The position numbers and the translations under genes are program-made. This document shows positions 46,873 through 55,589 of a DNA stretch of 64,000 nt, in pieces. The number at the start of each line of letters is the position of its first letter. The stretch's first letter is position 1. The stretch covers positions 58,605,554-58,669,553 of the forward strand of contig OX485803.1 of assembly GCA_950295325.1 (NCBI GenBank), written 5' to 3'. The DNA is from Polytrichum commune. Lineage: Eukaryota > Streptophyta > Polytrichopsida > Polytrichales > Polytrichaceae. Below the pieces are notes generated by a model that saw only the letters and a program-made list of their open reading frames with translations, was not told where the DNA came from and searched no databases.

Positions 46873-47469
46873 GAAAACAACCAAGGAGTCTTTGTATGAG
46901 ACGGGTGGGTGACCTGCTCATATGGGTGGGATGGCAAGTTTGACTTTACCCCATCTTTCATATAGAAGGGTAACCCACATTGCCATGAATGAAGATGTTT
47001 TTTGCCAAATAACATACTCTTAACACAAGGCATTGCTTTAAGAGAATGTTTATATTTGTTAATCTATGGTTTATTGAGGGTACCTGAGGTGTTTTCCTAT
47101 TAATCTAAGAGTGGAATACCAATAGACAATTGATAGTTGTAAGAGTTGTCATACAATCTACTTACTTGCTTAGGAGAGCCGGATGTCACATGATAAGGGT
47201 CCTACATGCCTACCCAATTGCGCGATACTAAGGACACCACTTGCTAACACCAGGGTTGGGTGCACATGGATATAGCCCCTTGCCCCGTGTACGAGGATTG
47301 ACAAAAGATACAAGGTCAACACCAAAAACGACGAGCGTGAACATGGCATGCTTAAGGGACCCATCTTTTTCGCACAATTAGTACGCTAGAAATAGGAAGA
47401 TTTTATTGGATGATGATATGATGGGTCAACGTATTAGTTGCTGAACATGGATCGATGTCATTCATGTAG

Positions 47470-47507
47470 TTTTTTTGAGACAGAAGGCCAACACCGCCAA
47501 CGCCAAA
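47470..47507 (-). mobile_element. 38-bp LINE 3'-end insertion with target duplication
   Basis: On the minus strand the insert reads TTTGGCGTTGGCGGTGTTGG then CCTTCTGTCTCAAAAAAA: only the last bases of the LINE 3' end plus A-tail. A perfect 12-bp duplication, TCATTCATGTAG, flanks it at 47458-47469 and 47508-47519, the mark of target-primed reverse transcription with extreme 5' truncation. No coding content. Confidence 0.85.
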
Positions 47508-47519
47508 TCATTCATGTAG

Positions 47520-48110
47520 GTATGGCCCATGGGAGACATATCATGAAATTTGATGAACTTAGAAATGTAGAAAACCATGCCACTCTTGAGATTGAGTTTG
47601 TTATAATGTGTTGCAGGATGGATGTGGGTTGTTGGAGGTACTTCATTCACCTCATTTGTCACCAACATCAATGGTTTCCAAACTTGGGATCCATACCCCT
47701 GGCTTCGTCGCTGTCTCTTTGGCTTCATGATTTCAGCTTAATTCTTTCCCAAACTAAACCAATAACTTATATAGATATCAGGTGATGATGTCGATTGATA
47801 AGATTCGTGGGTGAGGGTAAAATGGCCCTGTGATTTGGTGCCCTTCAATAAGTTGAATCTTGGACAGTGCAAGTGCAGCCACATGCCATTTCATAAGCTT
47901 GCTTTGGGGCCTCCTATCTTTGACATTGCATGTGACAAGCGTACTTATAGCTTATCTAAAAACTAAAAGAAACAAGGCATCCCCAGGCACCCAGCCATTG
48001 GCTCACAGCAATTCCCACCAACTTTAGCTCTGCTACGAGTGAGCAGACACAGGCCATGCCACCTCCAAGGCCCAAAGAAAGCCGCAGATGCCTTGCCTTG
48101 CCTTGCCTTC
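47520..48110. other. Unassigned intergenic DNA
   Basis: A (CCTTG)n run at 48091-48110. A 115-codon frame at 47438-47785 (+) partly reads the LINE insertion and is not a gene. Confidence 0.4.
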
Positions 48111-48327
48111 ATCGGGGAGATTTTTGGGCATAATCGGTTGAGATCCTAGTGTTTGCTTGTCTAACCTGTTACTTGTTGGCATCCTCCGGTTTTCCTTTAT
48201 TGAATTGGGGTATATTTTATAAATTCCTCTAGAATGATCGGTAATTTTCTTGCAGTCTTTGAACTTCAACCGGTTATTTCTCAAATTCAACCGGTTCATT
48301 TGTAACTAACTGTTGGTTCTCCCCGAT
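48111..48327 (+). repeat. CGGTT-family repeat, copy 5, with terminal inverted repeat
   Basis: Best-bounded copy, 217 bp. It starts ATCGGGGAGA and ends TCTCCCCGAT, a perfect 10-bp terminal inverted repeat. Internal blocks are ATAATCGGTTGAGATCCTAG, a TTACTTGTTGGCATCCTCCG region and paired CAACCGGTT motifs near the 3' end. The terminal repeat suggests a MITE, but no target duplication is obvious, so a SINE-like origin is not excluded. Confidence 0.7.
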
Positions 48328-48433
48328 CATTGTTCATAATTTGCTTTGCCTAATTGCCTTCCCTGGCCCAATTCGGGTTTGTGGGTGGTTCATGTGAGGC
48401 CACACACATTTAAGCACGTCGGTAAAAGAATTT

Positions 48434-48562
48434 TATGTGGCGGTGTTTCGCGTCTAAGGGGCCCCGCCTCCCCTCGATGTGGGCGCGTTTTCTTGGTTCT
48501 TAATGCATTTGGGGTTGGCTTTGTTGGCCTTTTGTCTCAAAAAAAGAAAAGGAAAAACCGTA
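48434..48562 (+). mobile_element. 129-bp 5'-truncated LINE with target duplication
   Basis: Contains CCGCCTCCCCTCGATGTGGG, CTTGGTTCTTAATGCATTTG, then GTTGGCCTTTTGTCTC and an A-rich tail. It matches the 3' end of the minus-strand LINE remnant at about 35250-35119. A perfect 13-bp duplication, GGTAAAAGAATTT, lies at 48421-48433 and 48563-48575. Non-coding: the frame across it is an artefact. Confidence 0.85.
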
Positions 48563-48579
48563 GGTAAAAGAATTTCGTC

Positions 48580-48800
48580 CTTGGCATGTGTCTAACTCCA
48601 AAGAGCTTAGTTTTAAGGTTGGTCCCTCTTTTATTGGGTTAAAAATCGCCCATTTTCAACTCCGATACAAGACAGTGGTTTTGTGAAGCTCGATTTGAAA
48701 CCTCGATTCCCAAGTGGAGTTGGAAATGAATATTTTAACCCAAAAATTTAGGGACTGACCTTGAAATCAAACTCCTCGAAGTCATGCACATAATTCTCAA
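48580..48800. mobile_element. Short fold-back element
   Basis: Arms of about 70 bp are imperfect reverse complements: left about 48582-48664 (blocks AACTCCAAAGAGCTTAGTTT and GGTTGGTCCCTC, then GGGTTAAAA and CAACTCCGA), right about 48715-48797. The roughly 50-bp loop contains GACAGTGGTTTTGTGAAGC. A MITE is likely, but termini and target duplication are not resolved. Confidence 0.55.
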
Positions 48801-49062
48801 AGCTTAAATTCTTTATGCCTTGGCTTACCAAACTCCATTTCAAAACCGGTGTTAACAAATAGGTATGGCCTCCCCTTCATGCAGGAGGCCACACACATTC
48901 GAAAACACTAGTTCCGAAATGGAGTTCTTGGCCCACCGAACTCCGTTTTGAAATCATTTTGACACTTTTCATGAATAAGTGAACAAATATTGTCATGGAT
49001 GATGGATGAGTCATTGGCCAAAACCCTACCTTCTCTTGTCAGCACCAATGTGGTGAAATGTT
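48801..49062. other. Unassigned intergenic DNA
   Basis: A motif AACTCCRTTTYRAAA occurs twice (48833 and 48944). Nothing else recognised. Confidence 0.35.
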
Positions 49063-49270
49063 GTCATGGATGATTGTATTTTGTTTGAAAAATCACTTAG
49101 TAAATGACATTAATTGCAACACTGTAAGTCTATAACCCCCTAAATTTTTTTTACAAGGAATGACAAATAATGTTGGGTTAACATTCAGTCATGGTGACAC
49201 TGTAGCGCGGTTTACTATTAATATTGAGAAAGATAATTAGAATTGGTGACACTAAATATCATATACAATG
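49063..49270 (+). repeat. TGTCATGGATGA dispersed repeat, copy 2
   Basis: Partner of 40855-41064: same block order and orientation, with an estimated one base in five or six differing. It ends within CTAAATATCATAT, after which the two copies diverge. Confidence 0.7.
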
Positions 49271-49389
49271 TATCTAACTTAATGTATGGAGTACCATGCC
49301 AAGGTCCATGTCCGAGCGTATCCTAAAATATGTTCCCAACCATTCCCAATAGAATGCCTAATAGTGGACTTAGATGTAGAATGAAACAA

Positions 49390-49975
49390 CAATGCACCTC
49401 AGGGTCACTTCACACACAAGGCTGAAGGCCCTTGACCATGGCAATGTAAGAGCTCTCATTGGTCGAAAAGGCGGAGACCATCCAAGTTCACTTCACACTA
49501 GGAGGTGAAGGCCTAAAGGCCGAAAGAAAAGTTCGTGGATGAAAAGTCTACATGGAGTCCTACATGGCTAGTTATGGATAAGGGTGCATGGTCTACCGGA
49601 ATTTGCGTCAGACCCACCTCCAAGAGGTGGGCTTGACGCAAATTCCGGGAGACCATGAATTTTTTAATATTTTTTCCAGCAGGACAGATTTCAGGACAGA
49701 CAAACACCACCAAGTAGTTATTTTAAATTAATAAACTTGGAGACATATTATATTAAACCAAATCCTCCCCTCTTTTTCCGCCAACAAAATATGCAATGGT
49801 CCCGCAACATGGTTCATTCTCACTTCACACTATGCTTGAGGGCCAAAGACTACATAAAATGGCTTTCCCAACACCCATGGTACGGCCTTTGGATGAGAGT
49901 CAAGGGTCCTCACCATTACAAGGTCACGGCTCTTGGCTCATGTGTGAAGTGGCCCTCAGATATGACTATGAAACC
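49390..49975. repeat. Imperfect inverted-repeat region with a tight hairpin core
   Basis: The outer parts show weak inverted similarity: CCTCAGGGTCACTTCACAC (49398) against the complement of TGTGAAGTGGCCCTCAG (about 49943-49959), and CTTGACCATGGCAATGTAAG against its partner near 49907-49925. Inside lies the strong 49587-49657 hairpin. It may be an old fold-back MITE. No gene seen. Confidence 0.45.
49587..49657. repeat. 34-bp-arm hairpin with 3-bp loop
   Basis: Arms 49587-49620 and 49624-49657 pair at 31 of 34 positions around CAA. The left arm begins CATGGTCTACCGGAATTTGC. The loop is too tight for a typical microRNA precursor, so a recent inverted duplication or MITE core is more likely. Confidence 0.85.
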
Positions 49976-50573
49976 ATGAGAAGATTCCATGCTTGTTCCA
50001 AGCCATGGACACAGTTGCATGTCTAAACAACACTTTTGTGTGTTTCACTATTTCCGTACATGGGGGGCCAAGCCTCTTTCTGCATTTCATTCAGGGCTGC
50101 TCTCCCTCCCACATGTGTCTTGTGGATAGCCTAGGTCTCCATTCATTGCTACACCTATAGCTCCTAACTTAATTTCTACTGCTGTCCTTCCATAAAACCA
50201 TCGTAAAAAGTTATAATGTCACAGCCTTTTCACCGTCGACTGTCACACCACTTCTTCAGAAGCTGAACTAAGTTAAATGCTTCTGGAAACAACATGCAAG
50301 CCACTTGATTTATTAGCTACATGACAATCTACAGGCAGTCAGAAACCCTGATCAAATTTACTCATAAAACTTCCAGTCGACATGCCATTACAGAACTGGC
50401 CTGGGAAAGTTCTCAGCCCCTGTTGTCACGCCACCGTCAGCACCTTCCACTTCCTGTGTTAATGCTTCTCCAGATTAACCACTTCAAACGACCTGTAACA
50501 TATTAACTTTACCCAGACTGTAATTAACTTTCTTGAATTCGGGCAACCTTGTTCTCATTATCAAGCGTCGATT
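49976..50573. other. Unassigned, comparatively complex DNA
   Basis: Balanced composition with no repeat recognised. It could be upstream sequence of a gene outside the repeats, but no promoter element can be defended. Confidence 0.3.
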
Positions 50574-50909
50574 GTGTTTTCTCCCTCTACTCACAAATCC
50601 TACCATCCAAAAGGCATCGCGGTAATTTATAGCCGCACAGAGACAAGAACGAATGGTGTACTTATTATTGGGCTTGCACTTCCAGTAAGGGGAAAAGGGA
50701 AGGAATTGTTTGTGGATCCCGAGATCTGTTATCCTTTCCCTAATTGGCGCAATATCGATTTTTCTTTTGATGCTGAGTCACCACCAAAGTGCGTGTTGTG
50801 TACTGTAGCAAGTAATTACATACCCCTAAAACAGGCAGAATGTTGCTCCTCAAAACCTCAACACTGCATGCATCAACATAAAGAAGTGGTGAAACCCAGT
50901 CGGAATTAG
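50574..50909 (+). CDS. Unrecognised 111-codon frame
   Basis: Plus-strand frame with balanced, protein-like composition, including GVLIIGLALPVRGKGKELFV and CYPFPNWRNIDFSFDAESPP, and five cysteines in the C-terminal third. No family is recognised. The ATG has no notable context. It lies in one of the few stretches not assigned to a repeat, 30 bp upstream of a CACTA-like MITE. It could be an exon of a real gene or chance. Confidence 0.25.
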   Translation: MFSPSTHKSYHPKGIAVIYSRTETRTNGVLIIGLALPVRGKGKELFVDPEICYPFPNWRNIDFSFDAESPPKCVLCTVASNYIPLKQAECCSSKPQHCMHQHKEVVKPSRN

Positions 50910-50938
50910 CTTGCTGCCCGTAATAAGTACATACTTTA

Positions 50939-51139
50939 CACTACCAGAAAACATGGTCCTTATAGAACACCCTTCCCATTTGACGTGAGCAGTCACTTGC
51001 GACATGTCCCCATTTACATTATGTCAAGTTCAATCTACAAACGTCATAGATTGGACTCCACACATGCAAATGGCGTTATGTCCCAAAGATTGCCAACGTC
51101 AAATAGTAAGTTTATTCTAGACCCCACAATCTAGTAGTG
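50939..51139. mobile_element. CACTA-like MITE (201 bp)
   Basis: Begins CACTACCAGAAAACATGG and, reverse-complemented, ends CACTACTAGATTGTGGGG; CACTACNAGAAAA is the hallmark terminus of plant CACTA (En/Spm) elements. Flanks are TTA and CTA, two of three matching for the expected 3-bp duplication. Subterminal inverted motifs (CATTTGACGT at about 50977 and ACGTCAAATAG at about 51100) support one element. Non-coding. Confidence 0.7.
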
Positions 51140-51687
51140 CTACCTAGATCCTAGGTTAGAAGGGGAATTCATGGTGTGGTCTTTACATATAGATATATAT
51201 CTATGTGTGTGTGAGAGAGATCAATGAGAGCAGCTTGCAGTGGCATTGGGCAATCTAGACAGTGTGATTTTGTGAAAGAACTATAAATACACATGCATGC
51301 TATGAAGTCACCATCCACCAACAAATCAACACATTTACACACCCTCTGATCCTGCTCTTGTTCTTCTTGGGCCCAATTATGAAGTGGCCTTGCCCCCAAA
51401 TAGCCTCCAAATCCACACCCTCCTCATTGCATGCATGGGCAAAAGTGAGTAGTGTCGGCCTCTAACATGCTTGGATCTCTCCACAAATTATCTTCCCTTT
51501 CCTTAATCCTTCTTTTGTTTAGCCCTTCCTTTCTTTTGTTCTAGCATGGCATCCATAACATTACTCGGCAACGTGGGCCCTCATAATATAACAGTGGGAT
51601 GTTGAGGTGCTCAATGCTAGCATAGGTCACCTTGTTACTACATTTTTCCACTTTAAAACATGAACAAGCAGTTGGAAGAGGATCTTA
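51140..51687. other. Unassigned intergenic DNA
   Basis: Nothing recognised beyond a short TATATATC/(TG)n/(GA)n patch at 51188-51220. Confidence 0.35.
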
Positions 51688-51714
51688 TAAGAGCATCCCC
51701 ACCAGACCGGGCAC

Positions 51715-51950
51715 CGCCCCGGGCATAATTGCACCGGTGGCACCCCGGGCATAGTGTGGGTTTACCCGACATATTGTTGGAGCCCACTAGCTCGGGTACA
51801 TGCCCCTCTTCGAGGCCGGCCCCCGCCCGGTATTACCCCCTTGCCCGATTCCATTAGCCTTGCCCGATGTCTTGCCCGGATACCGATTCCGTGCCCGATG
51901 TGTTGCCCGATTCCCTACCCGATCCCTTTCGGTTCTCCGCCCGGAAATAT
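51715..51950. promoter_or_regulatory. Subterminal GCCCGR repeat cluster of the Harbinger element
   Basis: About a dozen CCCG-containing motifs in some 235 bp, five of them close to TGCCCGRT in 51842-51912. The opposite end (about 54895-54965) has four related motifs (GGCGGGCA, TACCCGAG, TACCCGAA, TGCCCGG). Clustered subterminal repeats are known transposase or ORF1 binding sites in plant DNA transposons; binding here is inferred. Confidence 0.5.
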
Positions 51951-52428
51951 ACTAAAATCCCTCGTTAACTAATTCACTGATTAACTAATTCATCTCCATT
52001 GCTCGTGTGCTTCCAAAGCCAATAGTGGACTTGCAATGCTTCTACCGTGGGTTACTAGCAGCTTAGGCAGAAAATACACAATGGGTTTTCTCAAGAACTC
52101 TTGAAATAGGAGTTCAAAGACCTTGGGTGTTGCCTACTCAAGTTAGCAACTATCATCTTATCTAAATTCCCTACTAACTTTCAAAAACTAATAATTCCAT
52201 TCGCACCAAAGAGTTATTTAATAAGAAACTAGACAACCAATGATGCATGACATTTAGCATCACTAAGTTTTAATGTAGGTGGACCAACATCAACCATGTC
52301 CATTCTACACTAATAACCCTAATTCTCATTAAGTTTCCAATGATAAGTGCAATTTTCCAAGTAGTACCCAAGTGAAAAAGAATGTATTTTAGATGTACAT
52401 AACATAGATGAAAGAAATTTTAGCATTA

Positions 52429-52581
52429 ACTTACCTCTATAATATGATACAACGGAGATTCTAAATGTCGCATTATCGAGCGTTGTACTCATATAAAAGA
52501 GGGAGTTTTGAGATTAAAAAGTTGGGTCTTGCAAAAAATGTGTCGTAATATTGAGGGTGTCATATTAACGAGGTTCGACTG
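52429..52581. mobile_element. Nested pogo/Emigrant-like MITE (153 bp)
   Basis: The right end, reverse-complemented, reads CAGTCGAACCTCGTTAATAT and the left end ACTTACCTCTATAATATGAT. They share ACCTC followed by an AT-rich AATATGA block, like Emigrant/pogo MITEs of the Tc1/mariner group. TA flanks both sides (52427-52428 and 52582-52583). The first bases of the left terminus have diverged. It sits inside the Harbinger element and is therefore the younger insertion. Confidence 0.55.
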
Positions 52582-53000
52582 TAGAACCCTGGTCTCTCCT
52601 TTCTTTTGTGTGCAGTGGTAGGATAAGGGCCGTACGTTGGGTTTGCACTACTAGGGTCCACAACCAAAAACTCTCCAGAATGTAGCGATCCTTATTAGTG
52701 GAGAGCCAAGAATGTCGCGATCTCTGTACAGAGTGTACTCGGACCACATACTTTATACCTCCGAAGTGGTAATTTGTGGCGTCGCAATAATTTGGGACAT
52801 AGTATAATAGATGATGATGCCCATGAGTTCGGGGCACGGTCTGGTAAAGGAAGGGAAAGGAAAGGAAAGGAAAAAATGCCCAATACATGTGAGTGGGGAT
52901 AACTGCATACACAAAAAACCTTAAAATAATACGAACTCAAAGATTCGACACTGTTAGTTGATTCGACACCGAAGGCCACTCTGAAGACCCCGACGCAGTG

Positions 53001-53200
53001 ATCAGGGAGAGTTTTAGGCATGATCGGTTGAGATCCTAGTGTTTGCAAGTCCAACCGGTTACATCATGTTGACATCCTTAGGGTTCTCCTTCGCTAAGCT
53101 GGGGTATATTCCTCTCTATACAGTCCTCCAGAAGATATGACTTTGTTAGATTTTTTCTTCTCGTCTCCAATTATTTCTTCAACTCGAGACAGTGGTTTCA
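53001..53200 (+). repeat. CGGTT-family repeat, copy 6, nested
   Basis: Begins ATCAGGGAGA and continues with TGATCGGTTGAGATCCTAGT, GCAAGTCCAACCGGTTACAT and a TGGGGTATATTCC block. The 3' end fades near 53200. It lies inside the Harbinger element. Confidence 0.7.
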
Positions 53201-53375
53201 GAAGCTTGAGCGAGTTGGCAAGTGTGTGAACATGCACACAAATTGAAGCGTTACAATCTCAGCATAAGCCAGGACTCTGCCAATGATTACATGGTCCCAT
53301 AACCGTCGTCAAACCCCAAGTTGCAGGTATAAAGGAAAAAATTCATGGAGCTCCAGGGAGCTGGAGCATGGCGTG

Positions 53376-53494
53376 GTTTGTGTTTGTGTTTGTGTTTGAA
53401 TTTGAGTTTGAGTTTGAGTTTGAGTTTGAATTTGAGTTTGAATTTGAGTTTGTGTTTGAGTTTGAGTTTGAGTTTGAGTTTGAGTTTGAGTTTG
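53376..53494. repeat. (TTTGAG)n hexanucleotide array
   Basis: About 19 hexamers, mostly TTTGAG with TTTGTG and TTTGAA variants. Long frames with dipeptide repeats (EF, SL, QT, LK, NS) on both strands arise from it and are not genes. Confidence 0.95.
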
Positions 53495-53622
53495 TTGACG
53501 CCGCGTTTGAAGAGACGTTGTATAACATTGCACATTGGAATCCAATTAAGACAAATGAATTGCAGACATAAATCAGGAATACAAATACATAATTATGAGC
53601 CTAACTCTAACAAATACATAAT

Positions 53623-54834
53623 TCAGATTCTTGAGCCCTGCAACCATGTGGATGGAGGGGAGATTTGCCTAGGTACAAACTGTTCCCGAATTGCAGGGGT
53701 CCAAAACTGGCCAAAGAGTTCATGAGGATCAGCAGAGAGTCGTCGACGTTGTGATGGGGGAGGGTTAATTGCGAAGTCATTAGGTTGAGAATCTAGGATG
53801 GAGGTTGTATCCTCATCACGATCCGAAGCTGGTTGGCCGAAGTCATTCCCAAAAGCATTTAGATCAGCTACCCTCCTCCTGTCTGCAAATAAGTCGGAGG
53901 AATCATCCTCACAATCATCATCAGCATCATCTTCTTCATTCAAATCTCCTCTAAACCCTAACCCTTGTGTTGGTGCAGGTGCAACAGGCGTGTTGGAGCA
54001 GACTCCAAACCGAGGAGGAGCAAGCTCGTTGGAGGCAGCAACTTCGGCAGCAACCTGTGCCTTGAGCTTTGCAAGCTCTTGGGTCCTGCGGAGGTGGAGC
54101 CACTGTCTAGCAAGGTCACAGGTAATGTTCTTATTCTCTACTGTAAACAAGCTAAAAACATTTTGCTGAGCAATTTGCTCAGCTTTCTTCAATGTAGCTG
54201 CAGCAAAGTCAGTTGTAGCTTTTGCATTAGCGCGCAAAGCTAGCTCCTTCCCCTTACTTTGTGCATGCTCGTTTTTTGCCGACTTAGCACCCTGTGGTCT
54301 TGTCTGTGCAGGTGGCGATTCGGTGGAGGGAGCCTGGCCATTCGGAGAAAGCAGATCGCGACAATCAACAGGCAACCCCTCTCTTGAGGGCGGATCAAAC
54401 CCTCCACCCTTTCGCTTGCTCATAAATATTGCCGCAAACCTAGGATAGCTCTTTAACAACAACCAGCAATGTTTTAGAACAAATGTCTTCCCACATTTTT
54501 GCTTGTACAAGCTCATAGCATCTAATACAAAATCATCCTCACTCTTCCCACTCTCATTCAGATCTCTCACTGACTGATAGCAACCACTGAACTTGGCGAC
54601 AGATTGCTTGATGTCAGACCATTTTGTCTCTAGAGACCTAGCAGGATGATCAACTCCTCCCTCGGGTTTGTGTCTAGCATAGTGCGTTGCTACATTGATC
54701 CAAAATTGTGCATTCTTCTGCCCTATCCCTCTCCTGGCATCGGTGGAAGTATGCATAAAACTTCGGCAACACTGTTCTTCCTCCTCCGGGCAGAAGTTCC
54801 TGCCCTTCTTGATCCTCCCACCCGTTGCAGGCAC
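53623..54834 (-). CDS. Harbinger ORF1: Myb/SANT-like DNA-binding protein
   Basis: 403-residue protein. In PIF/Harbinger elements ORF1 binds terminal DNA and helps bring the transposase to the element in the nucleus. Residues about 8-75 form a Myb/SANT-like domain: KKGRNFCPEEEEQCCRSFM, then FWINVATHY and RSLETKWSDIKQSVAKFSGC, with conserved W/F core positions. DDFVLDAMSLYKQKCGKTF and KHCWLLLKSYPRF (about 99-133) complete the plant NAM-associated or trihelix-like fold. Residues about 205-272 form a predicted coiled coil (KAEQIAQQN, LARQWLHLRRTQELAKLKAQ). A Pro/Ser/Asp-rich tail follows with an acidic DADDDCEDD run. The start is the first ATG, 238 bp from the element end. The frame is fully open, so it is either recently active or still under selection. 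Plant databases often mislabel such proteins after fused host genes. Confidence 0.85.
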   Translation of the reverse strand: MPATGGRIKKGRNFCPEEEEQCCRSFMHTSTDARRGIGQKNAQFWINVATHYARHKPEGGVDHPARSLETKWSDIKQSVAKFSGCYQSVRDLNESGKSEDDFVLDAMSLYKQKCGKTFVLKHCWLLLKSYPRFAAIFMSKRKGGGFDPPSREGLPVDCRDLLSPNGQAPSTESPPAQTRPQGAKSAKNEHAQSKGKELALRANAKATTDFAAATLKKAEQIAQQNVFSLFTVENKNITCDLARQWLHLRRTQELAKLKAQVAAEVAASNELAPPRFGVCSNTPVAPAPTQGLGFRGDLNEEDDADDDCEDDSSDLFADRRRVADLNAFGNDFGQPASDRDEDTTSILDSQPNDFAINPPPSQRRRLSADPHELFGQFWTPAIREQFVPRQISPPSTWLQGSRI

Positions 54835-55072
54835 ACCCCCCCCTTCCTGACATGGTGGAATAAGTCCAAAGTTGGGCTAACTGCCGGATGGCGTTGGCGG
54901 GCAGAACACAGTACCCGAGGCCAATATACCCGAAGAGCTGCTCCCAAATGCCCGGTCCGGCACCCTTTATGGCGTTAGCGTCGACTGGTGGACGTTAGAA
55001 CTTGGCGTCCTGGGCACCGGATTTCCAGGAGTGCCGTTCAACTGACTTATACCTCTGCTGGTGGGGACGCTC

Positions 55073-55589
55073 TAAGTCTCTATCACCATACTTGCGAGCT
55101 TCTTCCATTTCTCGACAGATGCTTCATACTTTCACATATCAAATGCATAAATACGTCCTCTTCATGACTAAAATGTTTACATCATCTTGATTAGGCATAT
55201 TCACTCGCTTGCCACTACAAAGCAAATTGCCCAATGTCTTTTAAAGGTCACAAGCCCTTAGTGTAAAATCAAATGGATTAAAATTTTAAAAAAATCATCA
55301 GAAGAAAAACGAAGAAGAAAAGAAGAAAAACTTCAGTCTCCGGAGGAGACCGACGTGAATTAAGTGTCTGTTCGATCCACCCCAATCCGATGCCCACAGG
55401 ACAAAGGTATGGAAGTACAGATCTACTCCTCCCTTTCGAGAGTAGACACTATAGTCACCAGTCACCAGTAACAAGGACCATAATGGTTAGTTTTTAGGTA
55501 TTATTAATATGAGTGTGGCCATCCATTCTCTGGTGCATTGTTAGTGGGTGGAGTGGAGTGGCTTAGTTGTTAAGGCTTTATAGCTTTAT
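55073..55589. other. Spacer between Harbinger element and RNase H element
   Basis: Holds the TAA duplication (55073-55075) and unassigned sequence, presumably including the 3' untranslated part of the element at 55590. No tail matching that of copy 2 is visible. Confidence 0.4.

Larger units (their letters stand above)
51691..55072 (-). mobile_element. PIF/Harbinger element carrying ORF1 only (3.4 kb)
   Basis: Terminal inverted repeats GAGCATCCCCACCAG (51691-51705) and, reverse-complemented, GAGCGTCCCCACCAG (55058-55072) differ at one of 15 positions. The target duplication TAA is at 51688-51690 and 55073-55075, the TWA type of PIF/Harbinger. The element encodes the Myb/SANT-like accessory protein (53623-54834) on the minus strand, starting 238 bp inside the right end. 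The 1.9 kb where a DDE transposase would be expected holds none; instead there are a pogo-like MITE (52429-52581), a CGGTT-family copy (53001) and a hexanucleotide array (53376). Both subterminal regions are rich in GCCCGR motifs. Movement would need a transposase from elsewhere. Confidence 0.88.

Noticed and set aside
48346-48567. 73-codon frame ending in a basic tail
   Set aside because: It reads through a truncated LINE insertion; the Lys-rich end is the A-rich tail.
40855-49270. Complete LTR retrotransposon between the paired 210-bp repeats
   Set aside because: No primer-binding site, polypurine tract, gag, protease, integrase or LTR-type RT is visible, and the repeats diverge at their ends without TG...CA borders.
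53287-53571. Several frames with EF, SL, QT, LK or NS dipeptide repeats on both strands
   Set aside because: All are translations of the (TTTGAG)n array.
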